DNA from: Tessaracoccus timonensis
Lineage (GTDB): Bacteria > Actinomycetota > Actinomycetes > Propionibacteriales > Propionibacteriaceae
Assembly (NCBI RefSeq): GCF_900343145.1
Contig: NZ_LT996886.1
Location: forward strand, 1,612,001-1,676,000
DNA length: 64,000 nt
Direction of reading: 5' to 3'
Under the pieces are notes generated by a model, which saw only the letters and a list, made by a program, of their open reading frames with translations, was not told where the DNA came from and searched no databases. The translations under genes and the position numbers were made by a program. Positions 17,055 through 25,295 of the stretch are shown piece by piece; position 1 is the stretch's first letter, and each line of letters starts with the position of its first letter.

Positions 17055-19418
17055 TCAGTAACCAGTCTTCGGCAGGCCAGGCGCCGGCTTGGCGCCGTCG
17101 TCGCTGCCAGTACCGTCGCCGTTGTCGCCAGAGTCTTCGCCCTGGTCGTCGCCTTCGCTGTCATCAGCGGGGGAGCACTGGTCGGTGCGCTCCACGTCGC
17201 CGAAGATCTTGCCGAGGTTCAGGAATACGGTCTCGCCGTTGATGTCGTCGAGGCCGTCATTGTCGGTCACCACGAACGCATTGCCGTCGGCGTCGATGGT
17301 CAGGCCCTCGAGCTTCTCCTGCGTCCAGCCGTTCGTGGCCTGGAGGTCGGGCAGCACGTCGTGGACGAGCTTCTTGCTCAGGGTGTCGCCGTCCTTCGCG
17401 TCGGGTGCAATGGTCACCTCGGTGATGTGCTTGATCCTCGCGTCGGGGCCGGTGCCCTTGTCGCGTTCGATCAAGCCAAGGCGCACGCCCTTGTCGTCGG
17501 CGGAGACGAAGGTGATCTCGGAAAGGCCCATCCAGTCGCCCTTCACCTCGGTGGCTTCCAGCTCGTACATGAAGTTGCGGAATTCGCCGGTGGCAAGGTC
17601 GTATTCCAGGAGGCGGGTGGGCTTGGCCTTGTCCTTGTCACGCTGGAGCGCCACGTACAACTTCTTGCCCTCGGGGTCGCCAGTGATGCCCTCGATGCCC
17701 CACTTGCCGAGGTGCTCGTTCACCTCGTCGGGCAGCGGAATGGTGTTGAGCACCGAACCGCTCGCATCGGTGCGGACGAGCTGGTTGGCGGTGGCTTCTT
17801 CGCCATCCTTGCCGTTGCCTTCCACACCCAGCCAGAAGCCCTTGCCGCACGGCTCAGCGTACAGGCCCTCGACGTCAAACTCGGTGGGCTTGCCGTCCAG
17901 GGTGACATCGATGGCCGACGTGATCCGCGCCGGCGCACCGGTGGCGTCCACGGTGAGAATGCGGTTCGGCAACAGCGCGTTATCCGGGATGGTGTAGAGC
18001 TGCCCGGCCTCGTCGGAGGCAGCCAAGGCGCCGAGTGCCAGCCACGGAATCGGCTTGCTGTCCACGTCGTCGGAGGTGATCTGCGGGTAAAGCGCCTTGC
18101 CGGAGCCCAGTTCGTAGAGTGCGACGGTGGCGCGCAGCGGCGAGTCCGGCTCGTCGACCTCGGAAGACACCGCCAGCAGGTTACGGTCAGGGATGGGCAG
18201 GATGCCCTCGGGGCCATTGGTGGTGGGCAGCATCTGGAGGTACTTCGGGTTCGCCGCGTCGGTGACGTCGTAGACGGCGACGAAGTTGGCGCGCTCAGAG
18301 CCGACGAAGGCGTAGCGCACGCCATTGTAGGTAGCCACAGCCAGACCCTCGGGCTCGGTGCCCTTCTTGCTCGCGCGCTTGTCGAGCCAGTGGCCGTTGC
18401 GGATGGCCTGGTGCTCAAAGGAGTTGGCGGCATCCCACACGACCTTGCCGGAGTCAGCCGCGAAGATCGTCCAGCCGCGGGTGCCGCCCTTCCAGTCGCC
18501 CTCGTTCGCCGTGGCGACGTGCGCGTCGTCCACCCAGCCGATGGAGTCGGGCTCCCGAGGGGCCGTGATGGAGCCGTCGAGCTTGATCTGGCCATCCTTC
18601 TCGGTGTCGATCCCGTCGACGGTTGCCTCGCCGGCGCTCCACGACGAGAGCACCTGCTGCGTCGCAGCATCAACGATGACGACGGCGTTGTTCTCCTGCA
18701 GCGTCACGGCAACCTTCGAGCCGTCGGGGGAGAACTTCACGTATTCCGGCTCGGGGTCGGTGGGCTCGACGAGGCCGTCAAGACCCACGAGCGACGTGGA
18801 GGTCTTGACCCAATCCGACGGTGCACCCTCCAGGCTGATGAACGCCAGCTCGCCGGCGGGGGCCTGGGGGAGGTCGCCTTCCTCGCCCTCGCCACGATCA
18901 TTCATGGCTTCTTCGTCGCGCTCGTTCTCGATGGCGATGACAGCGAGCTTGCCGTGCACATCGATCGAATCCGGCTGACCGCCGAGGTCAATCCGCTGCA
19001 CCTCTTCAAACGACTTGGAATCCAGCACCGAGACGTGCCCCGTCGGGTTCTTGAAGCTCTCGCTGGAATCCACCACGACGAGGACGTAGCCCTCAATCGC
19101 GTACACGCTGGTGGGTTCGCCACCGACGTCCAGCTTGCCCAGCGGCTTCGGCTTGTTCGGGTCGGTGATGTCGAGCTTGCCGACGGCCTTGCCGCCCGCG
19201 TCGGTGTAGAACAGGGTGTTGCCGTCGAGGGACACGGTGCTGATCTCTGCGACGGCGGCCTCGCCGCCTCCGCCTGCGTTGAGGTAGGCGGGCGTGGTGG
19301 ACACGCGCTTGAACGACGTGGTGTCTTCAGCGTTCGCCAGTGGGGTTGCGGTGGTGCCCAGCAGCATGGCGGTACAGGCGGTGGCTGCGGCGACGGCACG
19401 CAGGCTCAGTCGAGACAT
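17055..19418 (-). CDS. Secreted esterase-like phytase-domain / choice-of-anchor beta-propeller protein ending in LPKTG
   Basis: This 787-residue exported protein has a Sec signal peptide (residues 1-30, cleavage likely after ANA), then WD40/YVTN-like beta-propeller repeats (KLDITDPNKP, SVYAIEGYVLVVV, EYVKFSPDGSKVAV) of the choice-of-anchor I type. A C-terminal esterase-like phytase domain follows (DVEGLYAEPCGKGFWLGVEG, GLTIDADGNAFVVTDND). The end is an acidic Gly/Asp-rich linker and GLPKTGY, then stop. The sortase motif is present, but the hydrophobic span and positive tail are absent. GGAG precedes the ATG at 19418. The substrate is unknown; a phosphoesterase role is possible. Confidence 0.75.
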   Translation of the reverse strand: MSRLSLRAVAAATACTAMLLGTTATPLANAEDTTSFKRVSTTPAYLNAGGGGEAAVAEISTVSLDGNTLFYTDAGGKAVGKLDITDPNKPKPLGKLDVGGEPTSVYAIEGYVLVVVDSSESFKNPTGHVSVLDSKSFEEVQRIDLGGQPDSIDVHGKLAVIAIENERDEEAMNDRGEGEEGDLPQAPAGELAFISLEGAPSDWVKTSTSLVGLDGLVEPTDPEPEYVKFSPDGSKVAVTLQENNAVVIVDAATQQVLSSWSAGEATVDGIDTEKDGQIKLDGSITAPREPDSIGWVDDAHVATANEGDWKGGTRGWTIFAADSGKVVWDAANSFEHQAIRNGHWLDKRASKKGTEPEGLAVATYNGVRYAFVGSERANFVAVYDVTDAANPKYLQMLPTTNGPEGILPIPDRNLLAVSSEVDEPDSPLRATVALYELGSGKALYPQITSDDVDSKPIPWLALGALAASDEAGQLYTIPDNALLPNRILTVDATGAPARITSAIDVTLDGKPTEFDVEGLYAEPCGKGFWLGVEGNGKDGEEATANQLVRTDASGSVLNTIPLPDEVNEHLGKWGIEGITGDPEGKKLYVALQRDKDKAKPTRLLEYDLATGEFRNFMYELEATEVKGDWMGLSEITFVSADDKGVRLGLIERDKGTGPDARIKHITEVTIAPDAKDGDTLSKKLVHDVLPDLQATNGWTQEKLEGLTIDADGNAFVVTDNDGLDDINGETVFLNLGKIFGDVERTDQCSPADDSEGDDQGEDSGDNGDGTGSDDGAKPAPGLPKTGY

Positions 19419-19531
19419 TCGAACTCCATCGGTAGTGGCGCGAGGTGGGTTCCTCCTCGTCACGCAAGCCAATCGCACGCCGGTTACCGGTAGGTGAACT
19501 GGCGGTAAATCGCGGTGTCGACGGCGCCGGC

Positions 19532-20701
19532 TCAGCGCCGCTTGGGCGCGCTCAGTGCAGGAGTGAGCGCAAACCCCAGCAGCGACGCCAGGGGAAGCAC
19601 GATCAGGCCCCAACGCATTCCCACCAGCTCAATCACAGTGCCAATGAGTGGTGGCCCGACGAGGAACCCCACCCTCGCGACGCTGGTGACGATGGTGAGT
19701 CCGGTGCCCTGCGGAAGTCCTGGCATTTGGTCGCCGGCGTGCATGGCGCCGGGGAACGCCGTCGCGATGCCCCAGCCCGCGAGCGCAAATCCGATGAGGG
19801 CGAGCGCAGGCGACGGGAAACACACCGCAGCGCCTAGCCCCACCGTCGCGAGCAGCATCCCGAACGTGATGGTGAAGCGCTGCCCGAGGCGATCCACGAC
19901 GGCATCGCCGACGAAGCGCGCCACCATCTGTGCGCCCTGGAGCGCGACGAACGCCATGCCCCACAGGAATGGGTCGAGTTGAGGGAACATTCGCTGCATG
20001 TAGATCGGGCTCCACGAACCAGACGCGTCCTCGAGGACGCCGGCGCAGCCAGCCAGCAGGCCCAGCGCAACGAGGCGCAGCAGGAGCGACGTCGGAATGA
20101 ACCGGCGCTGCTGCTCTTCTTCAGTTTGTTCGGGCACGGGGTCCGGGCCGTCGAGCATCCACCGCCTGGCCAGGAGCGCGAGCGAGCCAAACAGGAGACT
20201 CCCGACGAGACACTGCAGCCAGATGTCGACTCGCGCCTGTGCGCACGCGGATCCGATGACACCGCCCGTGACGGCACCGACCGACCACCAGGCGTGGAAG
20301 CCGTTGAAGATTGAGCGCCCGTACCGCTGCTGCACACGCAAACCGTGGGCATTCATAGCGATGTCCGTGACGGAGTCTGCCGACATCATCAACACCACAC
20401 CGACGGCGAACACGGCAGCGTTGGGCGCGTTGCCCAGAATGTTGAGGCAGACAATCCCGAACGTCTGGAACATCACTGCGACGCCGGCCGACTGGAATCG
20501 TCGCATCAGCTTCGCCGTGAACATTCCCAGCACGAGACCCGCGATCGGCCCCAGCGCGATGATGAACCCCCACACCCAGTCGCGGATCTCGAGCGACTCC
20601 TTGATCTCAGGGAAGCGAGGCAGCAGCGTCGACCACGCGACGCCGTTCAGCACGAAACACAGCGTGACGCCCCAGCGGGCGCGCCGGACCTCAGTACTCA
20701 C
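19532..20701 (-). CDS. MFS transporter
   Basis: This 389-residue integral membrane protein has about 12 hydrophobic helices in two halves. It resembles the YbjJ/FucP-like bacterial MFS branch: RWGVTLCFVLNGVAWSTLLPRFPEIKE at the N-terminus, GLVLGMFTAKLMRR in the loop 2-3 position, and a central cytoplasmic loop rich in Glu/Gln. The substrate cannot be assigned. The start is GTG at 20701, overlapping the stop of the upstream glutaredoxin-like gene as GTGA, so the two are translationally coupled. Confidence 0.85.
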   Translation of the reverse strand: MSTEVRRARWGVTLCFVLNGVAWSTLLPRFPEIKESLEIRDWVWGFIIALGPIAGLVLGMFTAKLMRRFQSAGVAVMFQTFGIVCLNILGNAPNAAVFAVGVVLMMSADSVTDIAMNAHGLRVQQRYGRSIFNGFHAWWSVGAVTGGVIGSACAQARVDIWLQCLVGSLLFGSLALLARRWMLDGPDPVPEQTEEEQQRRFIPTSLLLRLVALGLLAGCAGVLEDASGSWSPIYMQRMFPQLDPFLWGMAFVALQGAQMVARFVGDAVVDRLGQRFTITFGMLLATVGLGAAVCFPSPALALIGFALAGWGIATAFPGAMHAGDQMPGLPQGTGLTIVTSVARVGFLVGPPLIGTVIELVGMRWGLIVLPLASLLGFALTPALSAPKRR

Positions 20702-21099
20702 AGCAGTGAAATCACCTTTCGCGGATCCGGATTGACGTACACCTCGTCGTCGACGAGCACCACCGGGTAGACGCCGTCGCCAAGGCTCTTGGCGCGCTGC
20801 TCGGCCTCTGAATCCTGCCAGACGTTGATCCACATAAACCGCTTGCCGTGCTTTCCGAGACCGCCACGTAGTCTCGTCGAGAAGATGTCGGCCGGGCGCC
20901 AATAGATGATCAGCCGGCGCTCGTCAGCGGGAAGGGCGCGCACGTCGCGTTCTTTGCGGGAGATGCCGCCGTACCAGGGGGAGAGCCAATACGCGACGAG
21001 CAACAGACCCACCGCCACCATGACGAGCGCGGGCGTCCAACCTGTTTGCGCGAGCGCCCACACGAGCACAGCGCTGCCCGCGAGCCAGATCAACCACAT
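20698..21099 (-). CDS. Membrane-anchored glutaredoxin-like protein lacking the redox cysteines
   Basis: This 133-residue protein has two N-terminal membrane helices (about residues 2-17 and 24-40), then a cytosolic glutaredoxin-like domain: RLIIYWRPADIFSTRL, KRFMWINVWQDSEAEQ, and YPVVLVDDEVYVNPDP. In relatives the first strand ends in a CxxC or CxxS active site; here that position reads ADIFS, so no thiol is available. It may be a scaffold or a decayed redoxin. The ATG at 21099 has CAGGTGG upstream; the longer frame enters a hairpin repeat. It is coupled to the MFS gene by GTGA. Confidence 0.7.
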   Translation of the reverse strand: MWLIWLAGSAVLVWALAQTGWTPALVMVAVGLLLVAYWLSPWYGGISRKERDVRALPADERRLIIYWRPADIFSTRLRGGLGKHGKRFMWINVWQDSEAEQRAKSLGDGVYPVVLVDDEVYVNPDPRKVISLL

Positions 21100-21150
21100 G
21101 AAGCGTGCCACCTGCGTAATCGTCGCAGAACGCCGAGGGCACGGCAAAGC

Positions 21151-21227
21151 TAACCCGATATCCACACGCGTTTGCTGAAACCGGCCAAAATCGCCCTTTT
21201 GGGGAAACGCGTGTGGATATCGGGTTA
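21151..21227. repeat. 23-bp perfect inverted repeat, hairpin element 2
   Basis: Arms 21151-21173 and 21205-21227 match perfectly and begin TAACCCGATATCCACA, as in the element at 4501-4577 but with CGCG replacing TTCG. Both arms changed together, preserving pairing. The loop contains GCTGAAA and CGGCCAAAA. It lies between divergent genes. Confidence 0.9.
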
Positions 21228-21274
21228 GGTATCGGCTTCGCCAAGCCCTGCAAGCGCCGCCCTAGAGTAGGCGC

Positions 21275-22669
21275 ATGGATATCAGTGAGCTGTCGGCGGT
21301 GGAGTTGCGCGACGCGTTGCGCCGCCGCGAGCTCAGCAGCGAGGAAGTAACGCGGCATTTCCTGGAGCGCATCGCCGACGATCGCACCAACGCGTTCACC
21401 CTCGTCACGTCCGAGTTGGCGCTGGCTCGCGCCCGGGAGCTGGACGCCAGTGAGCCCGTGGGCGTCATCCACGGCATGCCGCTCGCCGACAAAGACCTGC
21501 ACCAGCGCGCTGGCACAGTTACCACCTATGGCTCGCGGGCGTTCCGAGGCTTCGTCGCTCAGCACAGCGATCCGCTGACGCTGCAACTCGATCACGCCGG
21601 CGCCATCTCGCTGGGAAAAACAGCCACGCCAGAGTTCGGGTTTGCTGGCTACACATCGAGCGAGCTGCATGGCCACACCACCATCCCTGGGCATCCGAAG
21701 TTGGGGGCCGGGGGTTCGAGCGGCGGGGCTGCTGCGGCGGTGAAGGCCCGACTGCTGCCCTTCGCGCCCGGCTCGGATGCGGGCGGCAGCGTGCGGATTC
21801 CCGCGGCGGCGTGTGGCATCGTCGGACTCAAGCCTTCGCGTGGGCGAGTGCCGGCAATGGACGGGCAGGGCTCGCTCGGCCAGCTGGCTGTGGCCGGAAC
21901 GCTGGCGCGCAGCGTCGCCGATGCTGCCCTCCTCTTCGACGCGCTGATCGAGCGCCGAGACGGCCGGACGCTCCACCACACCACGCTGCGCTGTCCGGAC
22001 CTCGACGATGGCTCGCTGCTCGCGGCCACCCACCCAGGCCCCAGGCGCCGCGTCGGGGTGCTGCACGGTCTCACGCCGTGGGAGGGCGTGGCCGTCACGC
22101 CGGCGTCGAGCGAGGCCAGCGCCGCAATGGAGCGTGCGGCGACGCTCCTGAGCGACGCGGGGCACGCCGTCGACGATGTTGCCGGACCAGCGCTCCCAGG
22201 GTTCGCGCAGGCGTTCCAGGTCCTGTGGTACGCGAACGCGGCGGGGCTGGGGCTCACCGACGAGCAGGTGTCGCAGTTGGAGCCGCTCACGCGTGGTTTC
22301 GTCGAGGCGGGGCGACGAGTTGGCGCGCAGCAGATCGTGGACGCCGTGCGCACGCTGCACCATCACGAACAAACCATCGTGGACGCGTTCGATCCGTTCG
22401 ATGCGGTGCTCACCCCAACGACGGCGCTCACCCCGCGACCGGTCGGCTGGTTCGGCGATGACCCCGAGGTCAACTTCCGTCGCCAGTGCGAGTACTCCCC
22501 GCACGGGGCTGTAGTAAACGTGGCGGGGTTGCCGTCGCTCTCGCTGCCGACGATGTCGCTGGCCGACGGGCTTTCCATGAGCGTGCAGCTCATCGGCCGG
22601 CCGGGAGAGGAATCGACGCTGGTGCAGCTCGGCGTAGAGCTCGAGGAGCTGGCAACTGTTCCCGTCTAG
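21275..22669 (+). CDS. Amidase (amidase-signature family)
   Basis: This 464-residue amidase-signature hydrolase has the Ser-cisSer-Lys triad region: catalytic Lys in PLADKDLHQ, the Gly/Ser-rich GAGGSSGGAAAAV, and GSDAGGSVRIPAAACGIVGLKPSRGR with the acylated Ser. These enzymes cleave linear amides; GatA shares the fold, but no gatC or gatB neighbours exist, so this is a stand-alone amidase. TAGAGT (21263-21268) ends six bases before the ATG without a Shine-Dalgarno, which fits a leaderless mRNA. vapB follows 34 bases after its stop. Confidence 0.88.
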   Translation: MDISELSAVELRDALRRRELSSEEVTRHFLERIADDRTNAFTLVTSELALARARELDASEPVGVIHGMPLADKDLHQRAGTVTTYGSRAFRGFVAQHSDPLTLQLDHAGAISLGKTATPEFGFAGYTSSELHGHTTIPGHPKLGAGGSSGGAAAAVKARLLPFAPGSDAGGSVRIPAAACGIVGLKPSRGRVPAMDGQGSLGQLAVAGTLARSVADAALLFDALIERRDGRTLHHTTLRCPDLDDGSLLAATHPGPRRRVGVLHGLTPWEGVAVTPASSEASAAMERAATLLSDAGHAVDDVAGPALPGFAQAFQVLWYANAAGLGLTDEQVSQLEPLTRGFVEAGRRVGAQQIVDAVRTLHHHEQTIVDAFDPFDAVLTPTTALTPRPVGWFGDDPEVNFRRQCEYSPHGAVVNVAGLPSLSLPTMSLADGLSMSVQLIGRPGEESTLVQLGVELEELATVPV

Positions 22670-22689
22670 TATATACTTCTTGTGTATAC
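22669..22689. promoter_or_regulatory. Candidate vapBC promoter/operator palindrome
   Basis: GTATATAC and GTGTATAC (one mismatch to a perfect inverted repeat) flank TTCTT, directly upstream of the vapB Shine-Dalgarno and starting on the last base of the amidase stop codon. VapB antitoxins repress their own operon through palindromes of this kind. The TA-rich core also offers a -10 element (TATACT). Confidence 0.55.
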
Positions 22690-22703
22690 GCTGAGGAGGA
22701 ACG

Positions 22704-22946
22704 ATGACGCCCCGCACCACCACCGTCTTCAAATCTGGCAACTCGCAGGCCGTGCGCATCCCGAAGGACCTAGCGTTTTCGACGGACAAGGTCACTATTG
22801 AAGTCGACGGCGACGCGCTCATCTTGCGCCCCCAGCCCCTCACCATGCAGGAATTCCTCGACGGTCTGCCGCGGCACCCAGGAGCCTTCGAGAACTTTCC
22901 GGACTTCGAGGACGAGATTGATGAGGAGCCGGTGCCGCAATGGTGA
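22704..22946 (+). CDS. vapB: Type II antitoxin, VapB-like (AbrB/MazE fold)
   Basis: This 80-residue antitoxin has a swapped-hairpin AbrB DNA-binding domain at residues 5-45 (TTTVFKSGNSQAVRIPKDL) and an acidic C-terminal tail (FENFPDFEDEIDEEP) that would wrap the toxin. GAGGAGG lies upstream. It overlaps the toxin gene by seven bases. The N-terminal motif is the VagC/VapB variety. It probably represses its own promoter through the upstream palindrome, with the toxin as co-repressor. Confidence 0.9.
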   Translation: MTPRTTTVFKSGNSQAVRIPKDLAFSTDKVTIEVDGDALILRPQPLTMQEFLDGLPRHPGAFENFPDFEDEIDEEPVPQW

Positions 22947-23338
22947 CGTACTTGCTCGATACGAGCATCTGGATTGAGCTCCTGCGAGGGAACGAATCGG
23001 TCGTACAACGGATGCAGCGCTGCTCACCTCGGGACATCAGATTATCTCCCATCGTCCAGGGGGAGTTGGAGACGGGGCGGCAGCTGTCGCAGTCCGCTGA
23101 CCAAGCGGAGATGCTGGAGTGGGTGTATCACTCCTTTCCCCGCAACGCCTTCGGGGATACCGTGGCGCGTCAGTGTGGTGTCGTGCGCGCCCAGCTCCGC
23201 CGCGCAGGTACGCCAATCGGGGTGAACGACACCTGGATCGCCGCGGAAGCCCTCGCGCACGGGCAGACCGTCGTTACCGCGAACGAGCGTGATTTCCGTC
23301 GCGTGCCGGGGCTCAAGGTCGAAAACTGGATGGTTTGA
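22940..23338 (+). CDS. vapC: VapC-like PIN-domain ribonuclease toxin
   Basis: This 132-residue PIN-domain toxin has the expected acidic residues for Mg-dependent RNA cleavage: Asp7 in YLLDTSIWIELLRG, Glu in VQGELETG, Asp in GVNDTWIAAEAL, and Asp in TANERDFRRV. VapC toxins usually cut tRNA or rRNA; the target here is unknown. The ATG lies inside the 3' end of vapB, so the two are co-translated. PafBC-promoted deoA follows within 50 bases. Confidence 0.92.
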   Translation: MVTYLLDTSIWIELLRGNESVVQRMQRCSPRDIRLSPIVQGELETGRQLSQSADQAEMLEWVYHSFPRNAFGDTVARQCGVVRAQLRRAGTPIGVNDTWIAAEALAHGQTVVTANERDFRRVPGLKVENWMV

Positions 23339-23356
23339 CGTCGCGGTGGCGCAGAA

Positions 23357-23379
23357 TTGTCAGTGGCCGCAGATAAGGT
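23357..23379 (+). promoter_or_regulatory. PafBC (RecA-NDp)-type promoter of deoA
   Basis: TTGTCAGTG, eight bases, then TAAGGT is a perfect match to TTGTCRGTG-N8-TAnnnT. The hexamer ends six bases before the deoA ATG, predicting a leaderless mRNA. It lies in the 47-base gap after vapC. Confidence 0.78.
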
Positions 23380-23385
23380 TGGTAC

Positions 23386-24678
23386 ATGCAGTTTGACGTG
23401 GTGGATCTCATCCGGGCCAAGCGCGACGGTGGAGCGCTCGGCCCTGAGGAAATTGATTGGGTGATCGACGCGTACACGCGCGGCGCGGTCGGTGACGAGC
23501 AGATGGCCGCACTTGCCATGGCCATTTTCCTGCGTGGCATGTCGCGGGAAGAGATCGCGCGCTGGACGCAGGCCATGATCGCATCCGGCGAGCGAATGGA
23601 CTTCTCGTCGCTCACCAAACCCACATCAGATAAGCACTCCACGGGTGGCGTCGGAGACAAGATCACGCTGCCGCTCGCTCCGCTCGTCGCAGTCTTCGAC
23701 GTGGCGGTGCCGCAGCTCTCCGGCCGCGGGCTGGGGCACACCGGCGGCACCCTCGACAAGCTCGAAGCCATCCCGGGCTGGCGTGCCGCGCTCAGCAACG
23801 ACGAGATGCTCCGGCAACTCGACGACATCGGCGCCGTGATTTGCGCTGCAGGCTCAGGGTTGGCGCCCGCCGACAAGAAGCTCTACGCACTCCGCGACAT
23901 CACCGGCACCGTCGACACCATCCCGCTCATCGCTAGCTCCATCATGAGCAAGAAGATCGCCGAGGGCACCAGCGCGCTCGTGCTCGACGTCAAGGTGGGT
24001 TCCGGAGCCTTCATGCGCACCCTCGACGAGGCCCGCGAGCTCGCGCGCACCATGGTTGATCTCGGCACCGATGCCGGCGTCCATACCGTCGCGCTGCTCA
24101 CCAACATGAGCACCCCACTCGGCCTCACTGCCGGTAATGCGCTCGAGGTGCGCGAGGCCGTGGAAGTCCTTGCCGGAGGAGGCCCCGCCGACGTCATTGA
24201 ACTCACCTGCACCCTCGCTCGAGAAATGCTGGCCGCGCACGGCAAATCCGACGTCGACGTCGAGGCGGCGCTGCATGACGGCCGCGCCATGGATGTATGG
24301 CGACGCATGATCGCCGCCCAAGATGGCGATCCCGACGCACCGCTCCCAGTGGCGAAGCACCAAGAAGTGGTGCACGCAGCTGAGTCGGGATACATCACCA
24401 AGATGGACGCGTGGGACGTCGGCATCGCTGCCTGGCGGTTGGGTGCCGGGCGCGCACGTAAGGAAGATCCGGTGCAGGCCGTGGCCGGCGTTGAGCTGCA
24501 CGCCAAACCCGGCGACCACGTCGAGGCCGGTCAGCCGCTGATGACGCTGCACACCGATACCCCCGAACGCTTCGAGCGCGCATTCGCGGCGCTGGAGGGG
24601 GCCGTCGGGTATGCCGCGGAGGCGCCAGACGTGCCGGGTATCGTGCTCGGCAGAATCGCTGGAAAGGATGTGGCATGA
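23386..24678 (+). CDS. deoA: Thymidine phosphorylase
   Basis: DeoA splits thymidine or deoxyuridine with phosphate to base and 2-deoxyribose-1-phosphate. The 430-residue protein has the family signature SGRGLGHTGGTLDKLEAIPG, the phosphate-binding KHSTGGVGDK near residue 83, and SKKIAEGTSALVLDVKVGSGAF. It could also act as a broader pyrimidine-nucleoside phosphorylase. The promoter is of the DNA-damage PafBC type, suggesting salvage of thymidine released during repair. The stop overlaps the start of the lipoprotein gene as ATGA. Confidence 0.95.
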   Translation: MQFDVVDLIRAKRDGGALGPEEIDWVIDAYTRGAVGDEQMAALAMAIFLRGMSREEIARWTQAMIASGERMDFSSLTKPTSDKHSTGGVGDKITLPLAPLVAVFDVAVPQLSGRGLGHTGGTLDKLEAIPGWRAALSNDEMLRQLDDIGAVICAAGSGLAPADKKLYALRDITGTVDTIPLIASSIMSKKIAEGTSALVLDVKVGSGAFMRTLDEARELARTMVDLGTDAGVHTVALLTNMSTPLGLTAGNALEVREAVEVLAGGGPADVIELTCTLAREMLAAHGKSDVDVEAALHDGRAMDVWRRMIAAQDGDPDAPLPVAKHQEVVHAAESGYITKMDAWDVGIAAWRLGAGRARKEDPVQAVAGVELHAKPGDHVEAGQPLMTLHTDTPERFERAFAALEGAVGYAAEAPDVPGIVLGRIAGKDVA

Positions 24679-25295
24679 GGGTACGAAGTGGGGTAGCCGT
24701 GGCCCTGGTGTGCGCGCTGGCTGCTTGTGCTCCTGGTCCGGGCAACGACGCCGAGCAAACGCCTCCTCCAGCGGCGCCGTCGGCGAGTGAGTCGGAAGCG
24801 CCCGCCGAGGAACCAACGCCGGAGCCGGAGCCGTCCGAGGCAGCGCCCTCGCAGGAGACGCCGTCGCCGAGTGAATCCTCCACGGAGCCGTCTCCGAGCG
24901 AATCCACGACGAGTAGCGCGCCGGCTCCGAAATCTGGGTGGATTGTGCTCGACACGAAGCTGTCGAGCGCTAGCGAGGTCGACGCACTGCCCGTGAGTGC
25001 CGAGATCGCCCACTACCTCAAGAGCAGGCTAGGCGAACCGTGTGAGCTTGAAATGACGCTCTTCGCCGCTCATTCCGACAGCTACCTGGTGGCCGACGAA
25101 ACGGGCATTTGCGACGGTGCCGCACTGTTCGTCTATGGCCCGAACGACGGTGACATCGAAGAGCTTGTCGAGTTCACCACAGTGCCCGCGTGTTCCGAGT
25201 TCGAGAAGGCGGGGGTGCCCAAGGGTGTGCCCACGTCGAAACTGTTCCCCGACGGGCTGGCCTGTTCGACGGGATCGGGTACGGAGCGCTATTGA
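24675..25295 (+). CDS. Lipoprotein, paralogue A
   Basis: This 206-residue lipoprotein has a signal peptide and lipobox LAAC (Cys18), then a Ser/Pro/Glu-rich linker (residues 20-90) and a C-terminal domain (about 95-206) with four Cys. No family is recognised. The C-terminal domain pairs with the next gene: W-x-x-LD, DALPVSAEIAHYLKS, VPACSEFEKAGVP and DGLACSTGSGTERY match similar blocks there. It is coupled to deoA (ATGA) and to paralogue B (TGATG), so it is part of the damage-promoted operon unless an internal promoter exists. Confidence 0.8.
   Translation: MRVRSGVAVALVCALAACAPGPGNDAEQTPPPAAPSASESEAPAEEPTPEPEPSEAAPSQETPSPSESSTEPSPSESTTSSAPAPKSGWIVLDTKLSSASEVDALPVSAEIAHYLKSRLGEPCELEMTLFAAHSDSYLVADETGICDGAALFVYGPNDGDIEELVEFTTVPACSEFEKAGVPKGVPTSKLFPDGLACSTGSGTERY

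Noticed and set aside
17049-19493. 814-codon open frame antisense to the esterase-like gene
   Set aside because: Antisense shadow of a gene with signal peptide and domains; composition is His/Arg/Val-rich without motifs.
20698-21165. Longer start for the glutaredoxin-like gene at 21165
   Set aside because: It begins inside a hairpin repeat and has no Shine-Dalgarno; ATG at 21099 has CAGGTGG and begins the first membrane helix.
22940-23338. vapC regulated by the PafBC-like site
   Set aside because: The site lies downstream of vapC and points to deoA.
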